Source of the DNA: Mesobacillus jeotgali
Lineage (GTDB): Bacteria > Bacillota > Bacilli > Bacillales > Cytobacillaceae
Direction of reading: 5' to 3'
Assembly (NCBI RefSeq): GCF_002874535.1
Contig: NZ_CP025025.1
Span: 649,829-713,828 of the forward strand
Length of the DNA stretch: 64,000 nucleotides
In this document: piece by piece, positions 52,999 through 61,316 of the stretch
Layout: each line of letters opens with the position of its first letter
How positions within the stretch are numbered: position 1 is the stretch's first letter
Program-made: the position numbers and the translations under genes
Notes under the pieces: generated by a model
Seen by the model: the letters and a program-made list of their open reading frames with translations, nothing else
Told to the model about the DNA's origin: nothing
Databases searched by the model: none

Positions 52999-53024
52999 TC
53001 TTGAATGGCAGCAGTCCTTGTTTG
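52979..53024 (+). terminator. Terminator overlapping the kinase stop codon
   Basis: CTGtTGCCAT and ATGGCAGCAG form a 10-bp stem with the TAA stop in the loop, followed by tccttgttt. Confidence 0.55.
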
Positions 53025-53169
53025 TACATAATTTTTCCAGATTGAAAGCTATATGTGGCGAAAAAAACTGAGTTACTCGTCTCGGAAATCAGATTCGGTG
53101 AACGTTCATAAGTGCAAAAACTTGTCCTGAATTCTGAACCTGCGTTATGATGGATTATAACAGTGTATT

Positions 53170-53198
53170 TTGGAATATAATTCGTAGGACTATATATA
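53170..53198 (+). promoter_or_regulatory. Candidate SigA promoter of the RsbR paralogue
   Basis: TTGGAA, 17-bp spacer, TATATA, 31 bp before the start codon. Confidence 0.45.
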
Positions 53199-53229
53199 AA
53201 ATTGTCATTGAACACATGGAGGAATCTAC

Positions 53230-54078
53230 ATGACCACAGAACTTCAAGCATTAGGAGAAGCAATTGTCAGCAGGAAGCATGAAATCGCCAAAGCTGTCCA
53301 CGAAGGCAGGTATTCTGAATCCGTTTTAACAGAAGCCCAGAAGTATGACCTTGGTAAAATTGAACAGCAAATCCTTGAGATCCGGGCGGACTTCATTGGA
53401 TTATTCGGTGAAGCATTGATTGAGCATCAAGACCAGGAGAAGGCATTTGCTAATATTACAAACTGGGGTAAAGAAACTGGTGAATACATCTATAAGCTGG
53501 GTGCATCTCTTGATGAAGCACTTAAAGATACAAGCTTTTACCGTGAGCATATTTGGAAAGCAATCAAAGAAGAAGCAAAGGATATGCCTGCTTCTGTCAT
53601 CTTTGGTGTTTTGGATATTATAGATCCATTGATGGACCATGCTATCTACAGCTTCAGCCTTACGTTCGTAGACGCGCACCAAAAGAGCCTTGAAAACGCA
53701 AAAACTGCATTGCTGGAACTGTCAGTACCAGTCGTTCCGTTAATGCCGGGAGTTGGAGTATTGCCTCTTGTTGGAAACGTAGATACTGAAAGGGCTCAGC
53801 TGTTGATGGAAGAAACACTGGACCAGGCTGTAAAACTCAAGCTTACTCACCTTATCTTTGATGTGTCCGGAGTCATGATCGTTGATACGATGGTTGCGGA
53901 CCAGTTGTTCAAGGTAATCAGCGCTCTATCACTAGTTGGGGTAAAGACCATCATGACTGGCATCCGTCCAGAGGTTGCCCATACTATGGTGACGCTTGGA
54001 CTCAACCTCGAAGGAATAATGGTTAAATCAAATCTTCATCAGGCATTCAAAGAGATTCAGACTCTGCAAAATGCATAA
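53230..54078 (+). CDS. RsbR-family stressosome protein
   Basis: 282 residues. Residues 1-150 are the variable sensor domain; residues 161-275 are a STAS domain. The two phosphorylation-site threonines of RsbR paralogues appear conserved: Thr186 in GNVDTERA and Thr220 in GVMIVDTMVAD (spacing 34, as in B. subtilis RsbRA Thr171/Thr205). Such proteins build the stressosome that controls SigB via RsbS and RsbT. Length is near that of RsbRD (YqhA). It is a monocistronic gene, separate from any rsbST genes. RBS atggagg. Confidence 0.88.
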   Translation: MTTELQALGEAIVSRKHEIAKAVHEGRYSESVLTEAQKYDLGKIEQQILEIRADFIGLFGEALIEHQDQEKAFANITNWGKETGEYIYKLGASLDEALKDTSFYREHIWKAIKEEAKDMPASVIFGVLDIIDPLMDHAIYSFSLTFVDAHQKSLENAKTALLELSVPVVPLMPGVGVLPLVGNVDTERAQLLMEETLDQAVKLKLTHLIFDVSGVMIVDTMVADQLFKVISALSLVGVKTIMTGIRPEVAHTMVTLGLNLEGIMVKSNLHQAFKEIQTLQNA

Positions 54079-54083
54079 ATTCG

Positions 54084-54108
54084 AAAAAGCTGTTCAGGCA
54101 GCTTTTTT
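54084..54108 (+). terminator. Rho-independent terminator
   Basis: AAAAAGCTG, loop ttcagg, CAGCTTTTTT. Confidence 0.85.
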
Positions 54109-54184
54109 ATTTTGCGAAAAAAGAGGAATTAACATGAAAACAGAGAATTTGAAGTTTAACCTATAGACAAAGTGATGATGTATT

Positions 54185-54715
54185 ATGACAAAAATTAAAC
54201 CTGATAAAATCCATATCATTGGTTCTGTCGGAAGCGGGAAGACAACCCTGGCCAGAAGTCTGTCTGCCAGATTCAAATTACCACACCATGAGCTTGACAA
54301 TGTTGTCTGGAAAAGAACCGATACGAGTGATATTAGGCGGAGTGAAAAGGAACGAAATGAATATTTGAAGTCAATCGTTAAAGCGGATTCCTGGATTATC
54401 GAGGGTGTCCATTATGAATGGGTTGCGCAGAGCTTTGAAAAAGCAGATATGATCATTTTCTTGGACCTATCCTATCGAAAAAGAAAATACAGGATCATTA
54501 GAAGATTTATTCTGCAAAAACTTGGAGTTGAAAAGGCTAATTACGCTCCAACTCTAAAAATATTCAGGAAGATGTTTGTTTGGAACAGGTATTTTGAGGA
54601 GAAGAGCAGACAGGAAATCCTGACTATTCTTGGCGTCCATCAGAATAAACTGTTCATTGTAAAAGATTCTAGAGAGATTGAGAAACTATATTTTTGGAGG
54701 CAAGATCATGACTGA
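54185..54715 (+). CDS. P-loop nucleotide kinase-like protein (FlaR/topology-modulation type)
   Basis: A 176-residue AAA/adenylate-kinase-like protein. The Walker A is GSVGSGKTTLARSL (residues 13-26), followed by LPHHELDNVVWKRTD and the Walker-B-like ADMIIFLDLS. Lid arginines appear in YRKRKYRIIRRFI. The group was once called DNA topology modulation protein FlaR; the true substrate is unknown, probably a small nucleotide. It overlaps the next gene by 8 bp, so translation is coupled. The RBS upstream is weak. Confidence 0.82.
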   Translation: MTKIKPDKIHIIGSVGSGKTTLARSLSARFKLPHHELDNVVWKRTDTSDIRRSEKERNEYLKSIVKADSWIIEGVHYEWVAQSFEKADMIIFLDLSYRKRKYRIIRRFILQKLGVEKANYAPTLKIFRKMFVWNRYFEEKSRQEILTILGVHQNKLFIVKDSREIEKLYFWRQDHD

Positions 54716-55160
54716 ACTGACTATACGAACTGCTGAAGAGCGGGATATTCCAAAGTTATACCATTTAATGACCCAATATATTGTTGATTTTTACAAGAAG
54801 CCAGAACCAAATGAAGCAGAATTGAAAAATTTGATTCAACACTTGCAGTATCATCCTGACTCGGGTTTGCAATTTGTGGCCGAAAAAGAAGGCGAAATCG
54901 TGGGATTCGCAACCCTGTATTTTACTTTCAGTACTCTCCAGGTAAAACGAGCGGCAATTCTAAATGATTTATTCGTTTCTGCCGATGCAAGAGGCTATAG
55001 GGCTGGCGAGCAGCTGTTTAAGAAATGCCTCTCACATATCAGGGAGAATAACTTTGCCTATATGACCTGGGAAACAGCCAAGGATAACTATATTGCTCAA
55101 AGTCTTTACAATAAAATGGGTGGAAAACAATCAGACTGGCTGGTTTATGAAATAGAATAG
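54708..55160 (+). CDS. GNAT family N-acetyltransferase
   Basis: 150 residues with the GNAT fold. The acetyl-CoA motif A reads NDLFVSADARGYRAGEQLFKKCL, close to the [RQ]-x-x-G-x-G/A pattern, and the C-terminal AQSLYNKMGGKQSDWLVYEI is typical. ATG 54708 is preceded by ggagg located inside the upstream kinase-like gene. Substrate unknown. Confidence 0.85.
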   Translation: MTELTIRTAEERDIPKLYHLMTQYIVDFYKKPEPNEAELKNLIQHLQYHPDSGLQFVAEKEGEIVGFATLYFTFSTLQVKRAAILNDLFVSADARGYRAGEQLFKKCLSHIRENNFAYMTWETAKDNYIAQSLYNKMGGKQSDWLVYEIE

Positions 55161-55270
55161 ATAGGCAATGTCATCATTGATGAGCCTATACCCTTCGAGT
55201 CGAATCTCGTGTATTTTACAAGATTAACACCTATACTATAGGGGGAAATAACGAAATGGAGGGATCCATA

Positions 55271-55975
55271 ATGCAAATTGAAATGTGGACTGACTTTGCT
55301 TGACCGTTCTGCTATATTGGCAAAAGGCGTCTGGATGACGCTATTAAACAGATTGATCACCCGATTGAAGTGACGTATCGATGCTTCGAGCTTGATCCCA
55401 ACATGGGACGGGACATCGAATATAACATATATGAAGCTTTAGCGAAGAAATATGGGATGAGCATTGCCCAGGCGAAAGCCAGCACAGCTAATATGGTGCA
55501 AATGGCCAGGGAAGCCGGCCTGGAATATAATATGGACACACTTATTTTAACCAACACATTTGATGCTCACCGTTTGACGATGTTTGCAAAAAAGCATGGG
55601 TTAATGGCAGAGATGACCGAAAGAATTTTGCGTGCCTATTTTACCGAATCGAAACATATTGGGGACCATGGAACATTGACGGAATTGGCTGTAGAAGTTG
55701 GCCTTGACCGTGAAGCAGTAGAAAAAATGCTTGCCAGCGATGATATGGCCGATGAAGTCAGTACTGATGAAAGCACTGGCCAGCAATATGGTATCACAGG
55801 TGTGCCATTCTTCCTGATCGATAAGAAGTATGCCATTACGGGTGCACAGCCGACTGATGTTATCGTCCAATCATTGAAAAAAGTCATTGCCGAAAATCGA
55901 ATCACCGTTTTGAACAATGATGATGGAATGATTTGTGATGACGATGGTTGTGAAATTCCTAATAAAAAGAACTAG
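55271..55975 (+). CDS. FrnE/DsbA-family oxidoreductase with in-frame UGA at the first catalytic Cys
   Basis: ATG 55271 (RBS ggaggg) reads MQIEMWTDFA, then TGA at 55301-55303 (codon 11), then PFCYIGKRRLDDAIKQ and a clean frame to TAG at 55973-55975, 234 residues if the codon is read. Homologues have DFxCPFCYIGKR, so UGA replaces the first Cys of CxxC. GVPFFLIDKKYAITGAQ (cis-Pro loop) and a C-terminal CX4C (ICDDDGCEI), both FrnE features, are intact. Either this is a selenoprotein (UxxC) or a TGC-to-TGA nonsense mutation or error. The stop lies in the shared terminator stem. Confidence 0.8.
55326..55342 (+). other. Candidate bacterial SECIS hairpin
   Basis: GGCGTC, loop TGGAT, GACGCT: a 5-bp stem plus one G-U pair. 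The apical loop starts 28 nt after the UGA and has G as its second base, which fits bacterial SECIS rules as I recall them (loop 16-37 nt downstream, G in the first two loop positions). A stem of this size can arise by chance. Confidence 0.35.
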
Positions 55976-55995
55976 TCCTCGGACTAGTTCTTTTT
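55967..55995. terminator. Bidirectional terminator overlapping the FrnE stop codon
   Basis: AAGAACTAGTCC, 2-nt loop, GGACTAGTTCTT with A and T runs. The FrnE stop codon (TAG, 55973-55975) is part of the stem. Confidence 0.85.
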
Positions 55996-56002
55996 CATGT
56001 TC

Positions 56003-56629
56003 TTATATAAAATCCACTATTTCCTCGACCGGAACGCGGGTCGTTGGATGGCCAGGAGCAGCAGCCTTTCCGATAGGCAGCAGCAGGACAGGCATATAGC
56101 GTCCATCAATGTTGAATTTTTCAATGAATTGCTGTTTGTTGAACCCGCCCATTGGAACAGTATCATAACCCCGGGCTCTGGCAATCAGCATGAGCTGCAT
56201 GGAGATAAGGCCAGCATCGAAGGAGGCGATGTTCTCCCTGATCCCAACAGGTGCAGAAGAGTATAATTTATTGGTGTTCTCAATCATTTTGTTCATTATT
56301 GGTTCATCCATGTATCCAGCTTCGAAAGAACTGCGGTATACTTTTTCGCCATTACGATACATTTCCTTGTCGCCCAGGATCGCAATAACCGCTGAAGAAG
56401 TTTCAACCTGCTCCTGATTGTTGGCGATCATTCTTAGTTCTTGTTTTGTTTCCTCGTCCTGGATGACGAGGAACTTCCATGGCTGGAGATTGCTTGAAGA
56501 AGGTGCCAGGGTTGCCTCTTTTAAAATATCTAAAATCTCTTCTTGTGAGATTTTGACGGTAGGGTCATATTTTCTGACAGAACGGCGTTCGCGGATGACC
56601 GTGGCAAGGCTTGTCTCAGGTGTGTTCAT
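56003..56629 (-). CDS. Nitroreductase family protein (YodC-like)
   Basis: A 208-residue FMN-dependent nitroreductase-fold enzyme, similar along its length to B. subtilis YodC. Motifs: RERRSVRKYDPTVKIS (FMN phosphate contact), LAPSSSNLQPWKFLVI, SSAVIAILGD, and GYDTVPMGGFNKQQFIEKF. It reduces nitro compounds or quinones with NAD(P)H. ATG 56629 follows ggagg; upstream in-frame ATG 56668 would include the RBS. Paired TTACTnnnAGTAA palindromes upstream suggest control by a YodB-like HxlR regulator. Confidence 0.9.
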   Translation of the reverse strand: MNTPETSLATVIRERRSVRKYDPTVKISQEEILDILKEATLAPSSSNLQPWKFLVIQDEETKQELRMIANNQEQVETSSAVIAILGDKEMYRNGEKVYRSSFEAGYMDEPIMNKMIENTNKLYSSAPVGIRENIASFDAGLISMQLMLIARARGYDTVPMGGFNKQQFIEKFNIDGRYMPVLLLPIGKAAAPGHPTTRVPVEEIVDFI

Positions 56630-56651
56630 ATCTAATCCTCCAAAGTTGTAG

Positions 56652-56689
56652 TTACTTTTAGTAAGCAATATTCAGGTTACTATTAGTAA
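56652..56689. promoter_or_regulatory. Tandem operator upstream of nitroreductase
   Basis: Two perfect palindromes, TTACT-TTT-AGTAA (56652-56664) and TTACT-ATT-AGTAA (56677-56689), with centres 25 bp apart. The half site resembles known YodB-type HxlR targets and the ACTTnnAAGT units at 36839. Confidence 0.65.
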
Positions 56690-56824
56690 GTGTTGGAGTC
56701 AAACAAGTTAACTTGAATTCATCATTCCAATAAATGGACTTTCTATCGCAGGCGTTGTTTCCCATCGGAAGGTTGTATTGTATTTGTTGGGAATCCCGCA
56801 ATCCTCATCAGAGAGTTTAGATAT

Positions 56825-56854
56825 AAAAAAGGGTGCCCGTTTTTCACGGGGCAC
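56825..56854 (-). terminator. Terminator of the PH-domain membrane protein gene
   Basis: Minus strand GGTGCCCCGT/ACGGGcACC stem, then CTTTTTTA. Confidence 0.8.
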
Positions 56855-57577
56855 CTACCTGGTTCTTTTGGAGAGAATATCATACCATTCTGCGGTTTCA
56901 TCTGGATTCTTACTGTTGATGAATATCTTGTCATTGTCCGTTTCGATGAATAGATATGGTTGAGAACCTTTGTGGATGAAAAGCAGGCTGCTTCCGTAAT
57001 CTTCTACCTTGAAAAAGCCCTTTGCCATCGTTGCAAGACCGAACCCATTTTGTTTCCATGTCACTTCTGGCATTTCCTCAAGAAGTTCTACATGGCGAAT
57101 ATCTGCGTAGTCCCACACTTCGCCATACATGCCTGTAATTTCGAAAGAATCACCATGGTCCTTCAGTTCAAAGTCCTTATAGCCTACAAAGGTAAGTCCC
57201 ACTATAAACCCAATAGTTCCAATGGCGAGAAGGGAACTGAAGATATAACTCCGCTTGCGTTTCTCTTTTATTTCATATTTGGAAAGGTAAATCAGACCCC
57301 CGAGAAGGAATACCATCATGAAACCAAACTGGACTTCGAGGGAAAATTGAAAAGAAGTGAAACTTAAAGGCAGCAAAAGGGCCATCCCGGCTGCAGTAGC
57401 CAGCATCAGCTTCCCGACTCTTTGTGGATAGCCATTCTTGATTAATTGCTGCTGCTCATCCTTTGGTTTGCCATTGAAATTAGAAATAAGCCAGTACCAT
57501 TCCTTTTTCACGATCGCCCAGCCGAAGATGAAAAACAAACAAATCAGGAAAAGCTGAATCCCTAATAAAAACCACAT
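56855..57577 (-). CDS. Membrane protein with DUF3784-like and PH-like regions
   Basis: 240 residues with four transmembrane segments: about 3-23, 58-78, 82-102 and 112-132. The first part with WYWLISNFNGKPKDEQQQLIKNGYPQRVGKLM resembles DUF3784. The last 100 residues (FEITGMYGEVWDYADIRHVELLEEMP) look like a bacterial pleckstrin-homology domain. Function unknown. ATG 57577 is preferred to GTG 57586 because gaggtg serves as its RBS. Confidence 0.75.
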   Translation of the reverse strand: MWFLLGIQLFLICLFFIFGWAIVKKEWYWLISNFNGKPKDEQQQLIKNGYPQRVGKLMLATAAGMALLLPLSFTSFQFSLEVQFGFMMVFLLGGLIYLSKYEIKEKRKRSYIFSSLLAIGTIGFIVGLTFVGYKDFELKDHGDSFEITGMYGEVWDYADIRHVELLEEMPEVTWKQNGFGLATMAKGFFKVEDYGSSLLFIHKGSQPYLFIETDNDKIFINSKNPDETAEWYDILSKRTR

Positions 57578-57725
57578 TCTTATCACCTCTAAAAGGAATC
57601 ATTATATTTTTTATACGGTTTGCCTGCAAAGTTAGTTTCATATATATCAATAAAGAAGGAAAAACAATCAATCATGTGGAATTGGAAATGGAAAACAAAG
57701 TTAATTACAACTTGGAGTGGTATGA

Positions 57726-58430
57726 ATGAAATTTATAAAGGATTGGACGACTTTTGAAAAGAGTTGGCTGCTGATATTCACAGCGGTCAATATTTACCTG
57801 TTTTTCGCCTGGGAGGATTCGTTCTTAGGGCTGGTTTCTTCTATTACGGGAATGCTGTGCGTGGTACTCGTAGCAAAGGGGAAAATATCAAACTATTATT
57901 TCGGAATCATCCAGACTTCAACATATGCCTATATCGCTTATACATATGGGCTGTATGGAGAGGCGATGCTAAACGGATTGTTTTATTTCCCGGTTCAGTT
58001 CATTGGAATTTATATGTGGAGAAAGAATCAAATCACGGATAGTGAAAGTGTCAAAGGTGAGGATATACCAGTTCAGCGCCTTACGAAGCAAGGGTGGGTC
58101 AAACTTCTTGCTATCGTAGCCGTATCAATTGTCGTATATGGCTTCTTCCTTAAATTTCTTGGGGGCAAGAGCGTCTGGATCGACTCGGCTACAAATATTC
58201 TTTCTATTTCTGCCCAAATTCTAATGCTTAAGCGTTTCGCTGAGCAATGGGCCCTATGGATTTCCGTTAATGTACTGTCAATCTTCCTTTGGATTGGAGC
58301 ATTGGTATCTACTGGAGGAAATGATATCTCGATGCTTGTCATGTGGTCAGCGTTCCTGGTGAACTCCATTTATGGCTATATTAACTGGACGAAAATGGCC
58401 AACCGCCAGGATTTGGAGGCAGCAGCATGA
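57726..58430 (+). CDS. pnuC: Nicotinamide riboside transporter PnuC
   Basis: 234 residues with seven transmembrane segments. Motifs: LGLVSSITGMLCVVLVAKGKISNYYFGI, then YGLYGEAMLNGLFYFPVQFIGIYMW, and the final MWSAFLVNSIYGYINW. PnuC carries nicotinamide riboside by facilitated diffusion. It overlaps nadR by 4 bp (ATGA), so import is coupled to phosphorylation. RBS ttggagtgg. Confidence 0.92.
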   Translation: MKFIKDWTTFEKSWLLIFTAVNIYLFFAWEDSFLGLVSSITGMLCVVLVAKGKISNYYFGIIQTSTYAYIAYTYGLYGEAMLNGLFYFPVQFIGIYMWRKNQITDSESVKGEDIPVQRLTKQGWVKLLAIVAVSIVVYGFFLKFLGGKSVWIDSATNILSISAQILMLKRFAEQWALWISVNVLSIFLWIGALVSTGGNDISMLVMWSAFLVNSIYGYINWTKMANRQDLEAAA

Positions 58431-59458
58431 CACTTGGAAAAGTAGGGATGTACGGGGGCAAATTTGTTCCCGTACATCTTGGCCATGTGTATGCGATGAT
58501 CCGAGCCAGTACGATGGTCGACGAACTTCATGTTATTGTTTCGTTTGATACTGAATATGAGAAGAAAGTGATTTTTAAAGATGCCATGATCCCCTATATT
58601 CCATTTAGACAGCGCCTAAGATGGTGGATGCAGCTTGCGAAGGAACTGCCACATGTCCATGTCCATGCTATTGAAGAAATTCAGACAGGCAGTTTTTCAG
58701 ATTGGGAAAAAGGAGCAGAGGCAATCAAAAAAGCCGTAGGTAAGGAAATTGATGTTGTATTCAGTTCAGAACATCGTTATAGCGAATATTTTGATGTCTT
58801 ATATCCAAATGCGAAACATGTGGTAATAGACGCAGGAAGGGAGAAATATCCGATTTCCGCGACTGAGATCCGAACGGAAGGTGCTTTTAAGCATTGGAAC
58901 ATCCTGCCCAAGGTTGTTCAGCCCTTTTTTGTAAAAAAAGTCGTCATTGTGGGGACAGAAAGCTGCGGAAAATCCACACTCGTCCGTAACCTGGCAGCCT
59001 TATATAACACTACATACGTAGAAGAGATTGGACGAGCCTACTATGAGAGGCTTGGAGACTGTGAAAATATTACTTTGTCCACAGACTTTCCCGAAATTGC
59101 AATCGAGCATAAATACCAAGAAAAGCAACAGGTGAATAAGGCGAATAAAGTTTTGTTCATTGATACAGAGGCGACGGTTACCCAATATTTCTCAAAGCTC
59201 TATGTGGATGAACACCAGCCAGTTTTGGATTCACTTGCTGCCAATCAAAACTATGACTTATGGCTATTCCTTGAACCGGATGTTAAATGGGTAGATGATG
59301 GTACTAGAAGCTTTGGAGAGCAAACCGTTCGCAATGCAAACAATGAATCTCTGAAAAAATTATTGAATGATCGCGGAGTAGCTTATGAGGTAATCAGTGG
59401 GGATTACGAAGACAGATTAAACAAAGCTATTGAACTTGTAGATGATCTCTTATCATAA
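58427..59458 (+). CDS. nadR: NadR-type NMN adenylyltransferase / ribosylnicotinamide kinase
   Basis: 343 residues and bifunctional. The N-terminal nucleotidyltransferase has GMYGGKFVPVHLGHVYAM (residues 6-23, HxGH-like) and ISATEIRTEGAFKHW. The C-terminal kinase has GTESCGKSTLVRNLA (Walker A, about 183-197) and EEIGRAYYE. It lacks the N-terminal helix-turn-helix repressor domain of enterobacterial NadR. Together with PnuC it converts imported nicotinamide riboside to NMN and NAD+. Confidence 0.92.
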   Translation: MTLGKVGMYGGKFVPVHLGHVYAMIRASTMVDELHVIVSFDTEYEKKVIFKDAMIPYIPFRQRLRWWMQLAKELPHVHVHAIEEIQTGSFSDWEKGAEAIKKAVGKEIDVVFSSEHRYSEYFDVLYPNAKHVVIDAGREKYPISATEIRTEGAFKHWNILPKVVQPFFVKKVVIVGTESCGKSTLVRNLAALYNTTYVEEIGRAYYERLGDCENITLSTDFPEIAIEHKYQEKQQVNKANKVLFIDTEATVTQYFSKLYVDEHQPVLDSLAANQNYDLWLFLEPDVKWVDDGTRSFGEQTVRNANNESLKKLLNDRGVAYEVISGDYEDRLNKAIELVDDLLS

Positions 59459-59536
59459 GAAAGCTCTGCATTGCCCATAATTAATTGATACTAAAAGGGG
59501 AAAAAGTGAAATCCAGCAACCCCCTTAAATCAAACG

Positions 59537-59576
59537 AGGCATCATCCAAATCTGGATGATGCCTGATTCTTTTTCC
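59537..59576. terminator. Terminator of pnuC-nadR
   Basis: AGGCATCATCCA, 4-nt loop, TGGATGATGCCT then gattcttttt. The stop of the minus-strand pseudogene lies in the stem. Confidence 0.85.
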
Positions 59577-59793
59577 TATCGTAAAAATCCAACACAAACG
59601 CAATGAAGAAGGCGATAACCGCCAACAACAACAGAACTGAACTTACAACTGCAGTCATCAGCCAACCATACCCAAGCAAGGCAGCAATTCAGCCAATGCA
59701 TCCGAGTACAAATAGAAACAAGGCCACATAATATTTAAACTTTTTTTCTGCGAGGATAATAAACGTTGCCCCCGTAAAATGTAAACAGATCAA
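59542..59793 (-). pseudogene. Small membrane protein interrupted by one in-frame TGA
   Basis: A minus-strand frame from TTG 59793 (RBS ggaagagg) codes for about 83 residues with three hydrophobic segments: LLICLHFTGATFIILAE, YYVALFLFVLGCIG, and LMTAVVSSVLLLLAVIAFFIAFVLDFY, ending RKKNQASSRFG. A TGA at 59691-59689 interrupts GCIG*IAALLGYG; TGG (Trp) is the likely ancestral codon. It lies 29 bp after the MFS gene stop on the same strand, apparently in its operon. I do not recognise the family. Nonsense mutation or sequence error. Confidence 0.55.
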
Positions 59794-59822
59794 TAACGAT
59801 ATTCCTCTTCCTTTGCCGATAG

Positions 59823-61028
59823 TTATAATGTTTTTTGCCCGGTTTCTGAAATCACTCGTAAATTACGGGACCTGACAAAGAAAATGACTGTCATTATTAT
59901 TGACAAGGCACCGAACATGACGCTCATATTTTGGAGTCCGACTGCATCGAGAAGGAATCCGGTCATTAACAGGACAACCTGGAAGAAGACGCGGTCCATC
60001 ATATTCCGGAACGAGAAGAAACGTCCATGAAAGTCTTTGGGCACTCTGGTTTGGAAAATCGTAGCGGCTGTCGGGAAGAAGCAGCCTACTGAAAATCCGA
60101 ACAGCAAAAAGGCGATGATCGTCAGGACTGGCTGATTGGCAAAATAGAGCATAAGCTGGGAGAAGCCGATCAGCATCGAGCTAGCGAACAAGATTTTATA
60201 TGGTGAAAATTTATAGCTGATGCGTTTGATCAAAAACGCGCCGCTCATGAAGGCGAGACCTTCGGCAGTATAAATCCAGCCTTTGATGGCAGTACTGTCC
60301 TGCAGCTCACTTATATTGATGACAACCAGGTTGAAGCCTCCCAGGAATATAAGCGGAATCAATGTCAAAATCAAGGTCATCATTACAATCGGCAGCTTGA
60401 CGATGATAGGGAACACGTCTTTGAATCCTTGTTTTTGCTGACCATCTTTGACTGCAGAAGCCTTTTTGTTTTCATCAAACTGTAAGAACCAGGTCAGTCC
60501 GAACAGGATGGTGTAGGCCGCCATCGAAAGGAGATACACAGCATTCAAAGGGATGGCCACAAGCAAAATTCCTGCAGCGGCAGTCCCGATAATCCGCGAC
60601 AACGTGGACACATTCATATGGACTCCATTCAGCTGCAATAAGTCCTTCTCACTAACGACAAGCGGAATTGCTGCCTGGAGTGCCGGAAAGTAGAAAGCGG
60701 CAGATATTTGCAATAACACAAGGAAGACAAGCATCCACCATACTGAACTGGTTTGAATGGCAATCAGCATAAAAACGACACTGATTATTCGTACGAAACC
60801 AGAAATCAGCATGACAGTCTTTTTGCTGTATTGGTCTGTCAATCTTCCTGCAAGAGGTCCAACTGCGATCCCAGCCAGTAATCCAGCTGCAAGCAGCAAC
60901 GATTTTAAAAAGTCAGAAGGAATATGTTCCTGCATAAACTCAAGATTTCCAATGATTCCAAGCCATAGTCCTAACCCGGCAATAAACTCGCCGGTCAATA
61001 AAATCCAGACATTTTTATTTCTCCACAT
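59823..61028 (-). CDS. MFS transporter (MdtG/MefA-like topology)
   Basis: 401 residues with 12 transmembrane segments. It begins WILLTGEFIAGLGLWLGIIGNLEFM and has the loop motif GPLAGRLTDQYSKKTVMLISG between helices 2 and 3. Pro- and Gly-rich helix 5 reads RIIGTAAAGILLVAIP. This pattern resembles macrolide- or drug-efflux-type MFS proteins, but the substrate is unknown. The small broken membrane gene lies downstream on the same strand. RBS gaggcaagg. Confidence 0.87.
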   Translation of the reverse strand: MWRNKNVWILLTGEFIAGLGLWLGIIGNLEFMQEHIPSDFLKSLLLAAGLLAGIAVGPLAGRLTDQYSKKTVMLISGFVRIISVVFMLIAIQTSSVWWMLVFLVLLQISAAFYFPALQAAIPLVVSEKDLLQLNGVHMNVSTLSRIIGTAAAGILLVAIPLNAVYLLSMAAYTILFGLTWFLQFDENKKASAVKDGQQKQGFKDVFPIIVKLPIVMMTLILTLIPLIFLGGFNLVVINISELQDSTAIKGWIYTAEGLAFMSGAFLIKRISYKFSPYKILFASSMLIGFSQLMLYFANQPVLTIIAFLLFGFSVGCFFPTAATIFQTRVPKDFHGRFFSFRNMMDRVFFQVVLLMTGFLLDAVGLQNMSVMFGALSIIMTVIFFVRSRNLRVISETGQKTL

Positions 61029-61235
61029 ATCCTTGCCTCTCGGTTTCGATTTTTTTTACTTCTCCATAATTATCCGATAATTATAAACCTTCGTAAAGCT
61101 AAATATTTTTACAGTATATTCTAATAACGTTAAGAAGATGAAAAAAGATACGTGACTATGAAATTTGTACCATTGACCATTTCCATTCTTTTGTACGAGT
61201 TTTTACATTTTCATAACAGGGAACTGTATATGGAT

Positions 61236-61292
61236 ATGAAAAAGGAGGTGCATTTGGTTAGTCCACTGGAAATGATTATACATACAAGTTAA
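61236..61292 (+). CDS. Possible 18-residue leader peptide ORF
   Basis: ATG 61236 gives MKKEVHLVSPLEMIIHTS. An internal TTG (61254) follows a very strong aaaggaggtg at correct spacing and would give a 12-residue peptide. Both end 24 bp before the SleB-like start. It may be a leader that couples translation, or chance. Confidence 0.25.
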   Translation: MKKEVHLVSPLEMIIHTS

Positions 61293-61316
61293 AAGGAAAT
61301 GGGAGTGAAGAGTTTG

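Noticed and set aside
57587..57725. NAD-related riboswitch upstream of pnuC-nadR
   Set aside because: I found no conserved aptamer features in the 139-bp leader; only an ordinary RBS.
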